Assembly (NCBI GenBank): GCA_016867135.1
Contig: VGKH01000005.1
Location: forward strand, 1-44,332
DNA length: 44,332 nt
Reading direction: 5' to 3'
Source of the DNA: Candidatus Omnitrophota bacterium
GTDB lineage: Bacteria > Omnitrophota > Gorgyraeia > VGKH01
Under the pieces are notes generated by a model. The model ran no database searches, was not told the origin of the DNA, and saw only the letters and a program-made list of their open reading frames with translations. This document shows positions 31,415-40,902 of the stretch, one piece after another (the first letter of the stretch is position 1; each line of letters opens with the position of its first letter). Both the position numbers and the translations under genes were made by a program.

Positions 31415-32613
31415 AATACGTTGTTCTAGTCCCCGATGGGATGTGCGATTATCCTTTGGAAGAGTTGCAGGGCAGGACTCCCTTGGAGGTCGCGCATAGA
31501 GATAACATAAACTTCATCGCCAAAAACGGACAGGTGGGGATGGTCAGCACTATCCCGGCTGGGATGTCTCCGGCATCGGACGTGGCTAATCTTTCAATTT
31601 TAGGATATGACCCAAAGGTTTATTATACCGGTCGTGGGCCGCTGGAAGCAGCCAACTTAGGGGTTAAGCTTTCCGAGAGCGATGTGGCCTATCGCTGCAA
31701 TCTTGTAACTGTTGAAAACGAGCAGATGATCGATTATAGTTCCGGCCATATCACCAGCAAAGAAGCAGGGATACTTATAGACTCGCTTGATAAAAAATTA
31801 GGCAGCAAAACGATCAAATTTTATCCCGGCGTAAGCTATCGGCATCTGATGGTAATAAAAAATGCTGGCGATATTGATTTTGCAAAGATTTCCTGTACTC
31901 CTCCTCATGATATCCTAGGCAAAGAGATATCTAGGTATTTGCCTAAGGGCAAAGGCTCAGAAGAATTAATTAATCTTATGAACGCGTCCAGAGAAGTTCT
32001 GCTTAGCCATGAAATAAATCATGTCCGGATTGACCTTAAGGAAAACCCGGCAAACATGATTTGGCTCTGGAGCCCGGGTAAAAAGCCCAACATCCCCAGC
32101 TTCAAAGAAAAATTCGGCGTCACCGGCGCAGTCATCTCTGCCGTTGATCTAATCAAGGGAATGGGAAGGACCATGGGCTTGGAGGTAATAGATGTTCCGG
32201 GAGCCACAGGTTATTACGACACTAATTACAGGGGAAAGGCTGAATATGCCATCAAAGCCCTGGAGGATAAAGATTTCGTTTTTATTCACGTTGAAGCAAC
32301 CGATGAGGCGGGACATAACGGGGATCTTAGGATGAAGATCGCCTGCTTTGAAAGGATTGACCGCGAGATAATAGGCCCTATATTAAAACATTTTGAAGGG
32401 AAGAAAGATTTCAGGATCATGGTCGTCCCTGACCATGCCACTCCCATTGCGGTCAGGACACATGTAGCCGATCCGGTTTATTTCGCAGCTTACGGGACAG
32501 ATATACCCGCCGGGACAATCGCAACCTTTGATGAAAAAAGCGCCAAAGATACCGAGTTTAAGTTTGAGCACGGCTACCAATTGATGAACTATCTTATAAA
32601 TGGCATAAAATGA
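31411..32613 (+). CDS. Cofactor-independent phosphoglycerate mutase-like protein; probable homoserine kinase
   Basis: An alkaline-phosphatase-superfamily protein of 400 residues, related to archaeal-type phosphoglycerate mutase (ApgM). Visible motifs: metal ligand Asp9 in VLVPDGMCDYP, the nucleophile-type Ser56 in GMSPASDVANLSILGYDP, GRGPLEAANLG, FIHVEATDEAGHNGD and VPDHATPIAVRTHVADP. Family knowledge includes a subfamily (TIGR02535) proposed to be homoserine kinase because it sits in threonine operons that lack thrB. Exactly that context is present: hom and thrC upstream, lysC and cimA downstream and no GHMP-type thrB. I infer it phosphorylates homoserine; true mutase activity remains the alternative. 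Confidence 0.85.
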   Translation: MKYVVLVPDGMCDYPLEELQGRTPLEVAHRDNINFIAKNGQVGMVSTIPAGMSPASDVANLSILGYDPKVYYTGRGPLEAANLGVKLSESDVAYRCNLVTVENEQMIDYSSGHITSKEAGILIDSLDKKLGSKTIKFYPGVSYRHLMVIKNAGDIDFAKISCTPPHDILGKEISRYLPKGKGSEELINLMNASREVLLSHEINHVRIDLKENPANMIWLWSPGKKPNIPSFKEKFGVTGAVISAVDLIKGMGRTMGLEVIDVPGATGYYDTNYRGKAEYAIKALEDKDFVFIHVEATDEAGHNGDLRMKIACFERIDREIIGPILKHFEGKKDFRIMVVPDHATPIAVRTHVADPVYFAAYGTDIPAGTIATFDEKSAKDTEFKFEHGYQLMNYLINGIK

Positions 32614-34208
32614 ATTCGTTGTTAATAATAGTTAGCGCTTTCGTTTTATTTTTTATCGGATATAAATATTACGCCCGTAAGTTTGAAAGGCTTTGGGAAG
32701 TCGATCCAAAGCGTCCCACTCCTGCAAACACGAAATTTGACGGAGTAGATTATGTCCCGGCCAGGCACTGGCTGGTCCTTTTTGGGCATCATTTTGCATC
32801 TATTGCCGGCGCCGGACCGATTATCGGACCGGTAATTGCTTGCGTTTTATGGGGGTGGTTGCCGGCTTTAATCTGGATAGTATTGGGCACGATTTTTATC
32901 GGCGGAGTTCATGATTTCGGATCTTTGATAACTTCGGTGAGAGAAGGCGGCAGTTCTATCGCTGAAATGGCGCAGAATACAGTTTCTCGCAGGGCAAAGA
33001 TTATATTTTCCTGTTTTATCTGGCTTGCCTTGGTTTTGGTGATTGCGGTATTCGTCTATTTTTGCGCCGACACATTCGTTAAGGAACCCAAGATTGTTTT
33101 ACCATCTTTGGGCCTTATACCGGTTGCCATGGTCGTGGGTTTTATGTTGTATCAGCTTAAGACCAATACTGTTTTGGCAACGGTCATCGGTTTGGTTTTG
33201 TTAGTGGGATTGATTTTTTTAGGAGAATTATTTCCTGTGAATTTACCAGGCAACTCTTTGATAATCTGGTCTATAGTTTTATTGGTCTATTGCTATATTG
33301 CTTCGATCTTGCCAGTAACTATACTTTTGCAGCCGCGCGATTATCTTTCTAGTTTTTTACTTTTTGCCGGATTGATCTTTGGATATTTAGGAATATTTAT
33401 TTTGCGTCCTACCATATCCACCGGAATGTATGTTTCCTGGAAGTCCCAGGAAGGATTATTGTGGCCGATGATGTGCGTTACGGTCGCCTGCGGCGCCATT
33501 TCAGGATTTCATTCTTTGATTGCCTCAGGCACAAGCTCCAAACAAATAGCCACAGAGGCCGACGCAAAAAAAATCGGTTATGGCGGTATGGTTGCTGAAG
33601 GAGTTGTTGCGGTATTGGCGGTTATTGCGGTTACTGCCGGTGTCCGCTCAACAAATCTTGCGGCAGCATTAAAGGAGATGGGGCCGGTAAGATTATTCGG
33701 CGTAGGTTATGACGGGATCGCCAAGCCGGTTTTGGGCCCGTACGGCGGTTTTATCGCAATTACAATTTTAAATGCCTTTATTTTAACCACGCTTGATACG
33801 GCAGCGCGCATCTGTCGCTACATAACTCAGGAATTAACCGGGGTTAAGAACCGTTATTTTTCTACTCTTTTAGTAGTATTGGCCGGTGGCGGCCTGGCTT
33901 TATCGGGAAAATGGAATAAGCTTTGGCCGGCTTTCGGTGCGTCAAATCAGTTGGTCGCCGCTTTGGCATTGATAGTCCTCAGCGCCTGGTTATTGTGCAA
34001 GCATAAAACCCTGCGCTACACCATTATCCCGGCGATATTCATGATCATTACCACTATTGCGGCCTTGGTGTATCAGTCTATAAATTATCTCAAAGGCGGG
34101 AATTACGGCCTTTTGATTATCTCAATTTTATTGATTTTCTTAGGTTTGTTTATGGTAATTGAGGCAAGAAGAATTTTTAAGAGAGGAAAACTATGTCGAA
34201 AGGTTTAA
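32610..34208 (+). CDS. cstA: Carbon starvation protein A family transporter
   Basis: A polytopic membrane transporter of 532 residues; characterised relatives (CstA, BtsT) carry peptides or pyruvate. The diagnostic N-terminal block DGVDYVPARHWLVLFGHHFA then SIAGAGPIIGPVIACVLWGW is intact, as is IWIVLGTIFIGGVHDFGSLI. About 14-16 hydrophobic helices follow, with GFHSLIASGTSSKQI and ILTTLDTAARICRYI. It overlaps the preceding gene by four bases and lysC by 16. Its place inside an amino-acid operon with citramalate synthase, a pyruvate-using enzyme, makes pyruvate uptake a reasonable guess. Confidence 0.92.
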   Translation: MNSLLIIVSAFVLFFIGYKYYARKFERLWEVDPKRPTPANTKFDGVDYVPARHWLVLFGHHFASIAGAGPIIGPVIACVLWGWLPALIWIVLGTIFIGGVHDFGSLITSVREGGSSIAEMAQNTVSRRAKIIFSCFIWLALVLVIAVFVYFCADTFVKEPKIVLPSLGLIPVAMVVGFMLYQLKTNTVLATVIGLVLLVGLIFLGELFPVNLPGNSLIIWSIVLLVYCYIASILPVTILLQPRDYLSSFLLFAGLIFGYLGIFILRPTISTGMYVSWKSQEGLLWPMMCVTVACGAISGFHSLIASGTSSKQIATEADAKKIGYGGMVAEGVVAVLAVIAVTAGVRSTNLAAALKEMGPVRLFGVGYDGIAKPVLGPYGGFIAITILNAFILTTLDTAARICRYITQELTGVKNRYFSTLLVVLAGGGLALSGKWNKLWPAFGASNQLVAALALIVLSAWLLCKHKTLRYTIIPAIFMIITTIAALVYQSINYLKGGNYGLLIISILLIFLGLFMVIEARRIFKRGKLCRKV

Positions 34209-35416
34209 TCGTTCAAAAATATGGCGGCTCCTCGGTCGCCAATCCCGAAAGGATAAAAGAGGTTGCCAAGCGAGTAGCTTCTTACAAAAAGGAAGGATAT
34301 GACTTGGTGGTTGTGGTTTCAGCTCTTGGTGATACCACTGATGAATTAATTGAGCTGGCCGGCCAGATCTCCCAGGATCCTCCCGAGCGCGAAATGGATA
34401 TGTTGATGTCAACCGGCGAGCAGATTTCCTGCGCGCTTCTAGCTATGGCAATTGAAGAGCTAGGCCATGACGCCATATCTTTTACCGGTGGCCAGGTGGG
34501 GATTATTACTGATTCAACCCATACCAAGGCGCGTATCGTAAGGATCGACGCCAGAAGAATCCATAATGCCCTAAAAGAAAATAAGGTGGTTATCGTTGCC
34601 GGTTTTCAAGGTGTAACTAAAAACGAAGATATTACTACCCTTGGCCGCGGCGGCTCGGACCTGACCGCTGTCGCTTTAACAAAAACCTTAAACGCGAAAA
34701 TGTGCGAAATCTATACCGACGTGGAAGGGATCTTTACCTCTGATCCCCGCGTAGATAGAAAAGCAAAAAAGATTGATTCAATTACTTATGATGAGATGCT
34801 GGAGATGGCGTCTCTGGGCGCCCAAGTCATGCAGGCGCGATCCATAGAAGTTGCCAAAAAATTCAAGATTCCAATTCATGTCAGATCATCTTTTTCCACT
34901 AAGGAGGGGACAATGATCGTTAACGATTCAAAAAAGATGGAAGGCGTTTTTGTAAGAGGCGTAACCTTAAACAATAAAGAGGCAAAGCTAACCATATGTA
35001 ACGTTCCGGATAAGCCCGGCATTGCCGCCAAGATATTTGAAGAGATATCCAAAGTCGGCGTCAATGTGGATATGATCGTCCAGAACGTCAGCCACACCAG
35101 GCAGACCGATATCTCATTTACCGTCCCCAGAAGCGAGCTTCCTCAGGCATTGGCTATGACTAAAAAGGTCGCGCGCCAAATCAAGGCCGGCGATGTCTTA
35201 AAAGACGCTCATATCGCCAGGGTTTCTATTATCGGAGTGGGTATGAAGTCACATCCGGGCATTGCCGCCAAGATGTTCAAGGTTTTAGCGGAAAACAAAA
35301 TCAATATTGAGATGATTTCTACTTCCGAAATCAGCATTTCCTGCATTGTAAAACAGAAGCTTGGTAAATTAGCCGTAAAGGCATTAGATAAGAAATTCAA
35401 TTTGATCAAGAGGTGA
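34193..35416 (+). CDS. lysC: Aspartate kinase
   Basis: LysC phosphorylates aspartate, the first step to lysine, threonine and methionine. The kinase domain has [62 protein letters not shown] and [16 protein letters not shown]. Two ACT domains fill about residues 265-405 ([20 protein letters not shown] and [17 protein letters not shown]), predicting feedback control. The 407-residue length is typical of monofunctional type. The ATG at 34193 lies inside cstA, preceded by AGAGAGG. Confidence 0.96.
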   Translation: MSKGLIVQKYGGSSVANPERIKEVAKRVASYKKEGYDLVVVVSALGDTTDELIELAGQISQDPPEREMDMLMSTGEQISCALLAMAIEELGHDAISFTGGQVGIITDSTHTKARIVRIDARRIHNALKENKVVIVAGFQGVTKNEDITTLGRGGSDLTAVALTKTLNAKMCEIYTDVEGIFTSDPRVDRKAKKIDSITYDEMLEMASLGAQVMQARSIEVAKKFKIPIHVRSSFSTKEGTMIVNDSKKMEGVFVRGVTLNNKEAKLTICNVPDKPGIAAKIFEEISKVGVNVDMIVQNVSHTRQTDISFTVPRSELPQALAMTKKVARQIKAGDVLKDAHIARVSIIGVGMKSHPGIAAKMFKVLAENKINIEMISTSEISISCIVKQKLGKLAVKALDKKFNLIKR

Positions 35417-35421
35417 AGAAA

Positions 35422-36987
35422 ATGAAGGTAGAGTTATACGATACCACGCTTCGCGATGGCTCGCAGACCGAAGGGATTTCCTATTCGGTAAACGACAAAT
35501 TGCGTATCGCCAAAAAACTTGATGAATTAGGTATTCATTACGTTGAAGGCGGATGGCCGGGCTCTAATCCCAAAGACAGGGAATTCTTTAAAAAGATGCA
35601 AAAGGTGCATCTTAAGACCGCTAAACTTGTCGCTTTTGGTTCTACCCGTCGTGCAGGAATAAAGGCCAGCCAAGATAAGAACCTAAGAGAAATCGTGGCA
35701 TCTAAGGCTAAGCTTGTTACAATTTTTGGTAAAAGCTGGGATTTTCACGTCACGGAAGTTATTAAGACCACTTTGGATGAAAACCTGAATATGATTTCCG
35801 ATTCAGTATCGTTTCTAAAATCCAGCGGCCTAAGAGTTTTTTATGATGCCGAGCATTTCTTTGATGCCTACAAAGAGAATCCTGAATACGCCATAAAGAC
35901 CTTGCAGGCAGCAGCGAATGCCGGTTCCGAGGTCCTGGTGCTCTGCGATACTAACGGCGGCACATTGACCGATGAGCTCGTCGGTATTCTTGAAGATGTA
36001 AAATCTAAAGTCAAAGCGCCGTTAGGAATCCATACCCATAACGATTTGGATTTGGCAGTGGCAAATAGCATTGCTGCGGTTGATTCCGGCTGCGTCCAGG
36101 TACAAGGCACCTTTAACGGGCTGGGAGAAAGATGCGGTAACGCTAATCTCTGCACGATTATCGGAATTCTTGCCACCAAAACCAAAATTGAGTCTATCCC
36201 TAAAACAAAACTTAAGGATTTGACACAAGTATCCTATTTTATCAGCGAGGTCAGTAATGTCAAACACGATGACAACCAGCCGTTTGTGGGCAGGTCTGCT
36301 TTTGCCCATAAGGCCGGGGTGCATATTGACGCAATGATGAAAAGCCCTAAGACCTATGAGCATATTGACCCGCATTCCGTGGGTAATAAACGCAGATTCC
36401 TGGTTTCAGAATTGGCAGGAAAGACGCCGATTGTTTTGAAAGCCCAGGAATTGGAGCTTGAGTTAAACAAAAAATCTCCCAAGACGAAAAAGTTCTTGCA
36501 ACTTTTACAGGATTTGGAGCACAAAGGTTATCAATTTGAAGCTGCTGATGGCTCATTTGAGATCCTCATGAAAAAGGCTTTCAGAAAATATAAGAAATTT
36601 TTTGAGTTGGAAGGTTTTAAGGTCATGGTGGAAAAAAGAAAAGATAACCGCGTTTTCTCCGAAGCCACTATTCGGCTGAAAGTCAAAAACAAAGAACATT
36701 ATTCTGCTGCCGAAGGCGATGGCCCGGTGAATGCCCTTGATAACGCGTTAAGAAAAGCCTTAAAGGAATTTTATCCCAACATTTTGAATATGCGCCTATC
36801 AGACTTTAAGGTCCGCGTGCTTGACGCTGAGGCAGGAACTGCTGCCAAGGTGCGCGTCTTAATCGAATCCCAGGATGAGACCGATTCCTGGACCACTGTC
36901 GGCGTGCATGAAAATATTATTGAGGCCAGCTGGCAAGCTTTGGTGGATAGCGTCGAGTACAAGTTATTAAAAGATCAAACAAAATAA
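35422..36987 (+). CDS. cimA: (R)-citramalate synthase
   Basis: CimA condenses acetyl-CoA with pyruvate to citramalate, giving 2-oxobutyrate for isoleucine without threonine deaminase. The start is the ATG at 35422 behind AGAGGTGA, preferred to the GTG nine bases upstream. [20 protein letters not shown] and [14 protein letters not shown] are typical of the CimA branch (TIGR00977), as distinct from isopropylmalate synthase; metal-binding [15 protein letters not shown] and [15 protein letters not shown] are present, and the C-terminal regulatory LeuA-dimer domain occupies about residues 385-520. Length 521 fits. Acetyl-CoA for it could come from the acetyl-CoA pathway encoded upstream. Confidence 0.94.
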   Translation: MKVELYDTTLRDGSQTEGISYSVNDKLRIAKKLDELGIHYVEGGWPGSNPKDREFFKKMQKVHLKTAKLVAFGSTRRAGIKASQDKNLREIVASKAKLVTIFGKSWDFHVTEVIKTTLDENLNMISDSVSFLKSSGLRVFYDAEHFFDAYKENPEYAIKTLQAAANAGSEVLVLCDTNGGTLTDELVGILEDVKSKVKAPLGIHTHNDLDLAVANSIAAVDSGCVQVQGTFNGLGERCGNANLCTIIGILATKTKIESIPKTKLKDLTQVSYFISEVSNVKHDDNQPFVGRSAFAHKAGVHIDAMMKSPKTYEHIDPHSVGNKRRFLVSELAGKTPIVLKAQELELELNKKSPKTKKFLQLLQDLEHKGYQFEAADGSFEILMKKAFRKYKKFFELEGFKVMVEKRKDNRVFSEATIRLKVKNKEHYSAAEGDGPVNALDNALRKALKEFYPNILNMRLSDFKVRVLDAEAGTAAKVRVLIESQDETDSWTTVGVHENIIEASWQALVDSVEYKLLKDQTK

Positions 36988-37006
36988 CAAGCCATAAGGA
37001 GTCGAG

Positions 37007-37930
37007 ATGGAGCTAAAAGGAAAAATTGTTTTTTCTTCAGGTAAAACTGGAGATTATGATATCTGGACCCTCGATTTAACCAGTAAGGAATTAAAACAAT
37101 TAACATTTGGCGATTTTTGGAACGATTGCCCCAAATGGTCTCCTGATGGTAAAAAAATAATCTTTGTTTCTAATCGGACCGGAACGCCTGAAATATGGAT
37201 GATGGACGAAGATGGAAAAAACGAAATGCGGATTACGGATACAAACCGTTGGCATAATACTCCTGATTGGTCTCCCGATGGAACCAATATTGTATTCTGC
37301 GCCAACTACGACGGGAATATCGATATCTATACCAAGAATATCGATGGTTCAAATCTTGAGAAGATAACCGACTATGAAGGGATGGATTTTACGCCTCATT
37401 TTTCTCCGGATGGTAAAACCCTAATCTTTACATCACAGCGCTCCGGAAATGATGATATATGGACTTATACCTTCGTAACAAAAGAACTAAAACAGCTTAC
37501 TACTTACAAAGAAAAGGATTATTTTCCAATTTATTCTCCTGACGGCTCTCAAATTGCTTTTGTTTGTGGCGAAACTTCTCTTTCGGGAGGAGAAAACTTA
37601 GAAATTTATCTTATGGATAAAGACGGTCAAAATAGAAGGCGGATTACTAGAAACTCTGGGGCTGATAGATATGTAGCATGGTCTCCAGATGGAAAATTAT
37701 TGATTTATGCTTCTAGTCGTCCAGGTGCCCTTGATGAGAAACTGATGGTTATGGATTTGACCCAAATTAGGGAAAGTAAAATTAACTTTGATCGTAGCCC
37801 GTTAGAAAAAGAAATAGATGTCGAAGTGGTGGGCTTTGGTCTTCTTAAGGTTTTACCAAAAAGTTTTCTTCGTAACGCATATCCTAGTCATTATTTTGGT
37901 ACAGAAAGATACCCTGATTGGAAATTTTAG
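37007..37930 (+). CDS. Cytoplasmic TolB-like beta-propeller (PD40 repeat) protein
   Basis: A 307-residue protein built of about six WD40-like PD40 repeats, each with a (W/Y/F)SPDGxxI(I/V)F core: PKWSPDGKKIIFVSNRTG, PDWSPDGTNIVFCANYDG, PHFSPDGKTLIFTSQRSG, PIYSPDGSQIAFVCG and VAWSPDGKLLIYASSRPG. There is no signal peptide, unlike periplasmic TolB, so the propeller is probably cytoplasmic. It starts 19 bases after cimA behind AAGGAG, at the end of the amino-acid operon. It is a binding scaffold of unknown partner. Confidence 0.85.
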   Translation: MELKGKIVFSSGKTGDYDIWTLDLTSKELKQLTFGDFWNDCPKWSPDGKKIIFVSNRTGTPEIWMMDEDGKNEMRITDTNRWHNTPDWSPDGTNIVFCANYDGNIDIYTKNIDGSNLEKITDYEGMDFTPHFSPDGKTLIFTSQRSGNDDIWTYTFVTKELKQLTTYKEKDYFPIYSPDGSQIAFVCGETSLSGGENLEIYLMDKDGQNRRRITRNSGADRYVAWSPDGKLLIYASSRPGALDEKLMVMDLTQIRESKINFDRSPLEKEIDVEVVGFGLLKVLPKSFLRNAYPSHYFGTERYPDWKF

Positions 37931-37965
37931 CTCACTTAACTTAAAGATTATTAATATATATCCAC

Positions 37966-40761
37966 ATGACAGAACTCGCCACACGTTATAATCCCAAAGA
38001 AGCGGAAGATAAAATCTACGATTTTTGGCAGAAAAATTATCTATTTTCTACCAAAGCTAATTCTAAAAAGAAACCGTTCTGTATTGTAATCCCGCCGCCG
38101 AATGTCACGGGAATCCTGCATATGGGCCACGCCCTAAATAATACTTTGCAGGATATCATAATCCGCTATAAAAAGATGCAAGGTTTTGAGTCTTTGTGGA
38201 TGCCGGGAACCGACTATGCCGGAATCGCCACCCAAAACGTCGTCGAGCGTGAACTAGCGCAAGAAGGTAAGACCCGCGAGGATTTAGGTAGAGAAGAATT
38301 TATCAAGCGGCTTTGGCAGTGGAAGGATAAATATGGCGATACCATAATTCATCAGTTAAAAAAGCTTGGATGTGCCTGCGACTGGTCGCGGCTTCGTTTT
38401 ACCATGGATGATGATTATTCGAACGCGGTCAAAGAAGTTTTTGTTCATCTCTATAAAAAAGGATTAATCTATCGCGGAAAATACATTATCAACTGGTGCC
38501 CGCGTTGCCAGACTGCATTGTCAGATGAAGAAGCTCAGCATAAAGATTTAAAAGGTAAACTCTATTATATAAAGTATCCTTTCAAGGATGAGCCTAGCAA
38601 ATTCGTAGTAGTTGCCACAACCCGTCCGGAAACTATGCTTGGAGATACCGCAGTTGCAGTTAGCCCCAAAGATAAGCGCTATAAGAATCTTATTGGAAAA
38701 ACTTTGACTCTGCCTTTGATGGAGCGTCCGATTAAAATTATCGCTGATTCTACTGTAGACCCTAAATTCGGCACCGGTGCGGTAAAAGTTACGCCAGCCC
38801 ATGATCCCAATGATTTCGAAATCGGCAAGCGCCACAAATTGGAATTTGTAAATATCATGCAGCCTGATGCCAAATTAAATGAAAATGCCGGACAATTTAT
38901 GGGCATGGATAGATTTGAGGCTCGTGAGGCTATTTTGGAGGAATTAGAGGAAAGAAATCTCCTCGAAAAAACCACTGATCATGATCATGCGGTCGGCCAT
39001 TGTTATCGCTGCCATACAATTGTCGAACCATATTTGTCCAAGCAATGGTTTGTGAAAATGAAGCCGTTGGCCAAGCCTGCGATTGAAGTGGTTAAAAAGG
39101 GCGAAATAAAATTCACTCCCAGCCGTTGGACCAAAGTCTATTTAAATTGGATGGATAATATCCAGGATTGGTGCATTTCGCGCCAAATCTGGTGGGGCCA
39201 TCGGCTCCCTGTTTACTATTGTCAAAAATGCTCAGAAACAGGAAGCCTAAATTCAAAATTCAAAAGTCAAAATGCAAAAGCCCAAGATGGAATAATAGTC
39301 TCCAAGACTAAACCGGAAAAATGTCCTTATTGCGGCTCAACTGATTTAGTTCAAGATGAAGATGTCCTGGATACATGGTTCTCTTCGTGGTTATGGCCGT
39401 TTGCAATATTTGGATGGCCTTTTTCAACGCAGATAAACGCAAATCAAACGCAGATAAACGCAGATAAATCTGCGACCATTAGCGTGCAATCTGCGAAAAT
39501 CTGCGTTCAAAAAGAAGATTTAAATTATTTCTATCCTACTTCAGTTCTGATTACCGCCCCGGAAATCATTTTTTTCTGGGTAGCGCGCATGATTATGGCT
39601 GGCCTGGAATTTATGAAGGAAATCCCGTTTTCTGATGTCTATATCCACGGAACAGTTCGCGATGCCAAAGGCTTAAAGATGTCAAAGTCTCTGGGCAATG
39701 CCATTGATCCGCTAAATATCATTGAAGAATTCGGCACCGATGCTTTGCGTTTCAGTCTGATTATAAACAGCGGCCAGGATTTGTTTTTATCAAAAGAAAA
39801 ATTTGAAGTGGGACGAAACTTTGCCAATAAAATCTGGAATGCCTCGCGATTTGTGTTGATGAACCTTCAGCCGAAGGCTGATCCGCCTACGGCGGAAAAG
39901 AAAAAAGTCTCCGAATTTGATTTATGCCAGATTTATCAAAAAGAGAAGTTGGATTTGCCTTCACGCTGGATTTTATCGCGGCTTTACACTACTATTGATA
40001 AAATCAATAAGGCTATAGATAAATATTCCTTTAACGAGGCGGAAAACCTGGTTTATGAATTTTTCTGGCATGAGTTCTGCGACTGGTACCTGGAAATTGT
40101 TAAGGATAAAATCTCGGATAAAAATATCCAGATTTTGATCTATAAGGTGCTAGAAAAGTCTATACGGATGCTGCATCCGTTTATGCCTTTTATTACCGAA
40201 GAGATTTGGCAGAAGCTTGCTCCTGAGACTGGTTCAATTATGAATCAGTCCCTGCCGCATGTGCAAAAGCAAATGATTGATAAGAAAACTGAATTGCAAA
40301 TGCAGGTAATTATTGATTTGGTAAGCTCCCTAAGAAATATCCGGGCTGAATGGAACATCCCGCCATTAGAGAAGATTGATGTCATCTTAAAAGTTACTGA
40401 TCATCAGGCCATCAAATTACTTGATGAGAATCAGGCGATTATCAAGAACTTATCCAGGATTAATAATTTTAATATAGTAGAGGAAATCGCCCGTCCCAAG
40501 GATTCAGCTTCAGCTGTAGTGGGAAGAGTAAGTTTCTTTGTTCCTTTAACCGGTCTAATTGATATCCCCAAAGAAAAATCCCGCATTGAAAGTCAAATCT
40601 CGCAAAACGAAAACATCCTAAAAAGTCTCAACGCTCGTCTTAAAAACAAGCAATTCTTATCCAGGGCTCCCAAAGAAGTTGTGGCAAGCGAGAAGCAGAA
40701 GTCATTGGAAATAGCTGATAAAATAGAGAAGCTGAAGAAAGTAATTAAAGAGTTAAAATAA
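37966..40761 (+). CDS. valS: Valyl-tRNA synthetase with three repeat-derived in-frame insertions
   Basis: ValS charges tRNA-Val and edits threonine. Class I motifs are intact: PPPNVTGILHMGHALNNT (HIGH) and GLKMSKSLGNAIDPL (KMSKS). Editing-domain blocks (TTRPETMLGDTAVAV, AHDPNDFEIG), the anticodon-binding domain and a C-terminal coiled coil (about residues 870-930) are present. Three insertions are odd. Residues 428-438 (LNSKFKSQNAK) come from an AATTCAAAAG-type repeat and lie in the zinc-knuckle loop between CQKC and CPYC. Residues about 487-515 come from an 82-bp CGCAGAT palindrome. Residues 634-644 come from two adjacent hairpins. All keep the frame, so the 931-residue enzyme is presumably active. 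Confidence 0.95.
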   Translation: MTELATRYNPKEAEDKIYDFWQKNYLFSTKANSKKKPFCIVIPPPNVTGILHMGHALNNTLQDIIIRYKKMQGFESLWMPGTDYAGIATQNVVERELAQEGKTREDLGREEFIKRLWQWKDKYGDTIIHQLKKLGCACDWSRLRFTMDDDYSNAVKEVFVHLYKKGLIYRGKYIINWCPRCQTALSDEEAQHKDLKGKLYYIKYPFKDEPSKFVVVATTRPETMLGDTAVAVSPKDKRYKNLIGKTLTLPLMERPIKIIADSTVDPKFGTGAVKVTPAHDPNDFEIGKRHKLEFVNIMQPDAKLNENAGQFMGMDRFEAREAILEELEERNLLEKTTDHDHAVGHCYRCHTIVEPYLSKQWFVKMKPLAKPAIEVVKKGEIKFTPSRWTKVYLNWMDNIQDWCISRQIWWGHRLPVYYCQKCSETGSLNSKFKSQNAKAQDGIIVSKTKPEKCPYCGSTDLVQDEDVLDTWFSSWLWPFAIFGWPFSTQINANQTQINADKSATISVQSAKICVQKEDLNYFYPTSVLITAPEIIFFWVARMIMAGLEFMKEIPFSDVYIHGTVRDAKGLKMSKSLGNAIDPLNIIEEFGTDALRFSLIINSGQDLFLSKEKFEVGRNFANKIWNASRFVLMNLQPKADPPTAEKKKVSEFDLCQIYQKEKLDLPSRWILSRLYTTIDKINKAIDKYSFNEAENLVYEFFWHEFCDWYLEIVKDKISDKNIQILIYKVLEKSIRMLHPFMPFITEEIWQKLAPETGSIMNQSLPHVQKQMIDKKTELQMQVIIDLVSSLRNIRAEWNIPPLEKIDVILKVTDHQAIKLLDENQAIIKNLSRINNFNIVEEIARPKDSASAVVGRVSFFVPLTGLIDIPKEKSRIESQISQNENILKSLNARLKNKQFLSRAPKEVVASEKQKSLEIADKIEKLKKVIKELK
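39249..39280. repeat. AATTCAAAAG-type repeat inside valS
   Basis: AAATTCAAAATTCAAAAG followed by TCAAAATGCAAAAG, directly comparable to the repeated CAAAATTCAAAAGGC words near 24734-24760 and to the hairpin arm at 1697. It encodes LNSKFKSQNAK in the zinc-knuckle loop. Confidence 0.7.
39426..39507. repeat. CGCAGAT palindromic repeat, copy 3 (inside valS)
   Basis: An 82-bp copy with the same arms as 3620-3701, read in frame as part of valS (TQINANQTQINADKSATISV and the following eight residues). It lies between GWPF and EDLNYFYP, where other ValS proteins have only a few residues. Confidence 0.9.
39867..39896. repeat. Double hairpin repeat inside valS
   Basis: Two adjacent 15-base palindromes, TCAGCCGAAGGCTGA (39867-39881) and TCCGCCTACGGCGGA (39882-39896). 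The second matches TCCGCCTATGGCGGA next to tRNA-Pro (27815-27829) at 14 of 15 bases. It is read in frame as part of QPKADPPTAEK. Confidence 0.75.
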
Positions 40762-40776
40762 AAGAAAGAATTCTTT

Positions 40777-40861
40777 AACGCAGATAGTCGCATATTGCAC
40801 GCAGATGGTCGCAGATGAAACATCTGCGTAAATCTGCGTTAGATTTGCGAGAATCTGCGTT
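40777..40861. repeat. CGCAGAT palindromic repeat, copy 4 (downstream of valS)
   Basis: An 85-bp copy nearly identical to copy 1 at 2088, placed in the spacer between valS and the cyclophilin gene. With copies 2 and 3 it shows two subfamilies (1/4 and 2/3). Confidence 0.9.
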
Positions 40862-40902
40862 CAAAATATAGTTCTTTATTGATTAAACGAAAGGAGCTCA
40901 AG

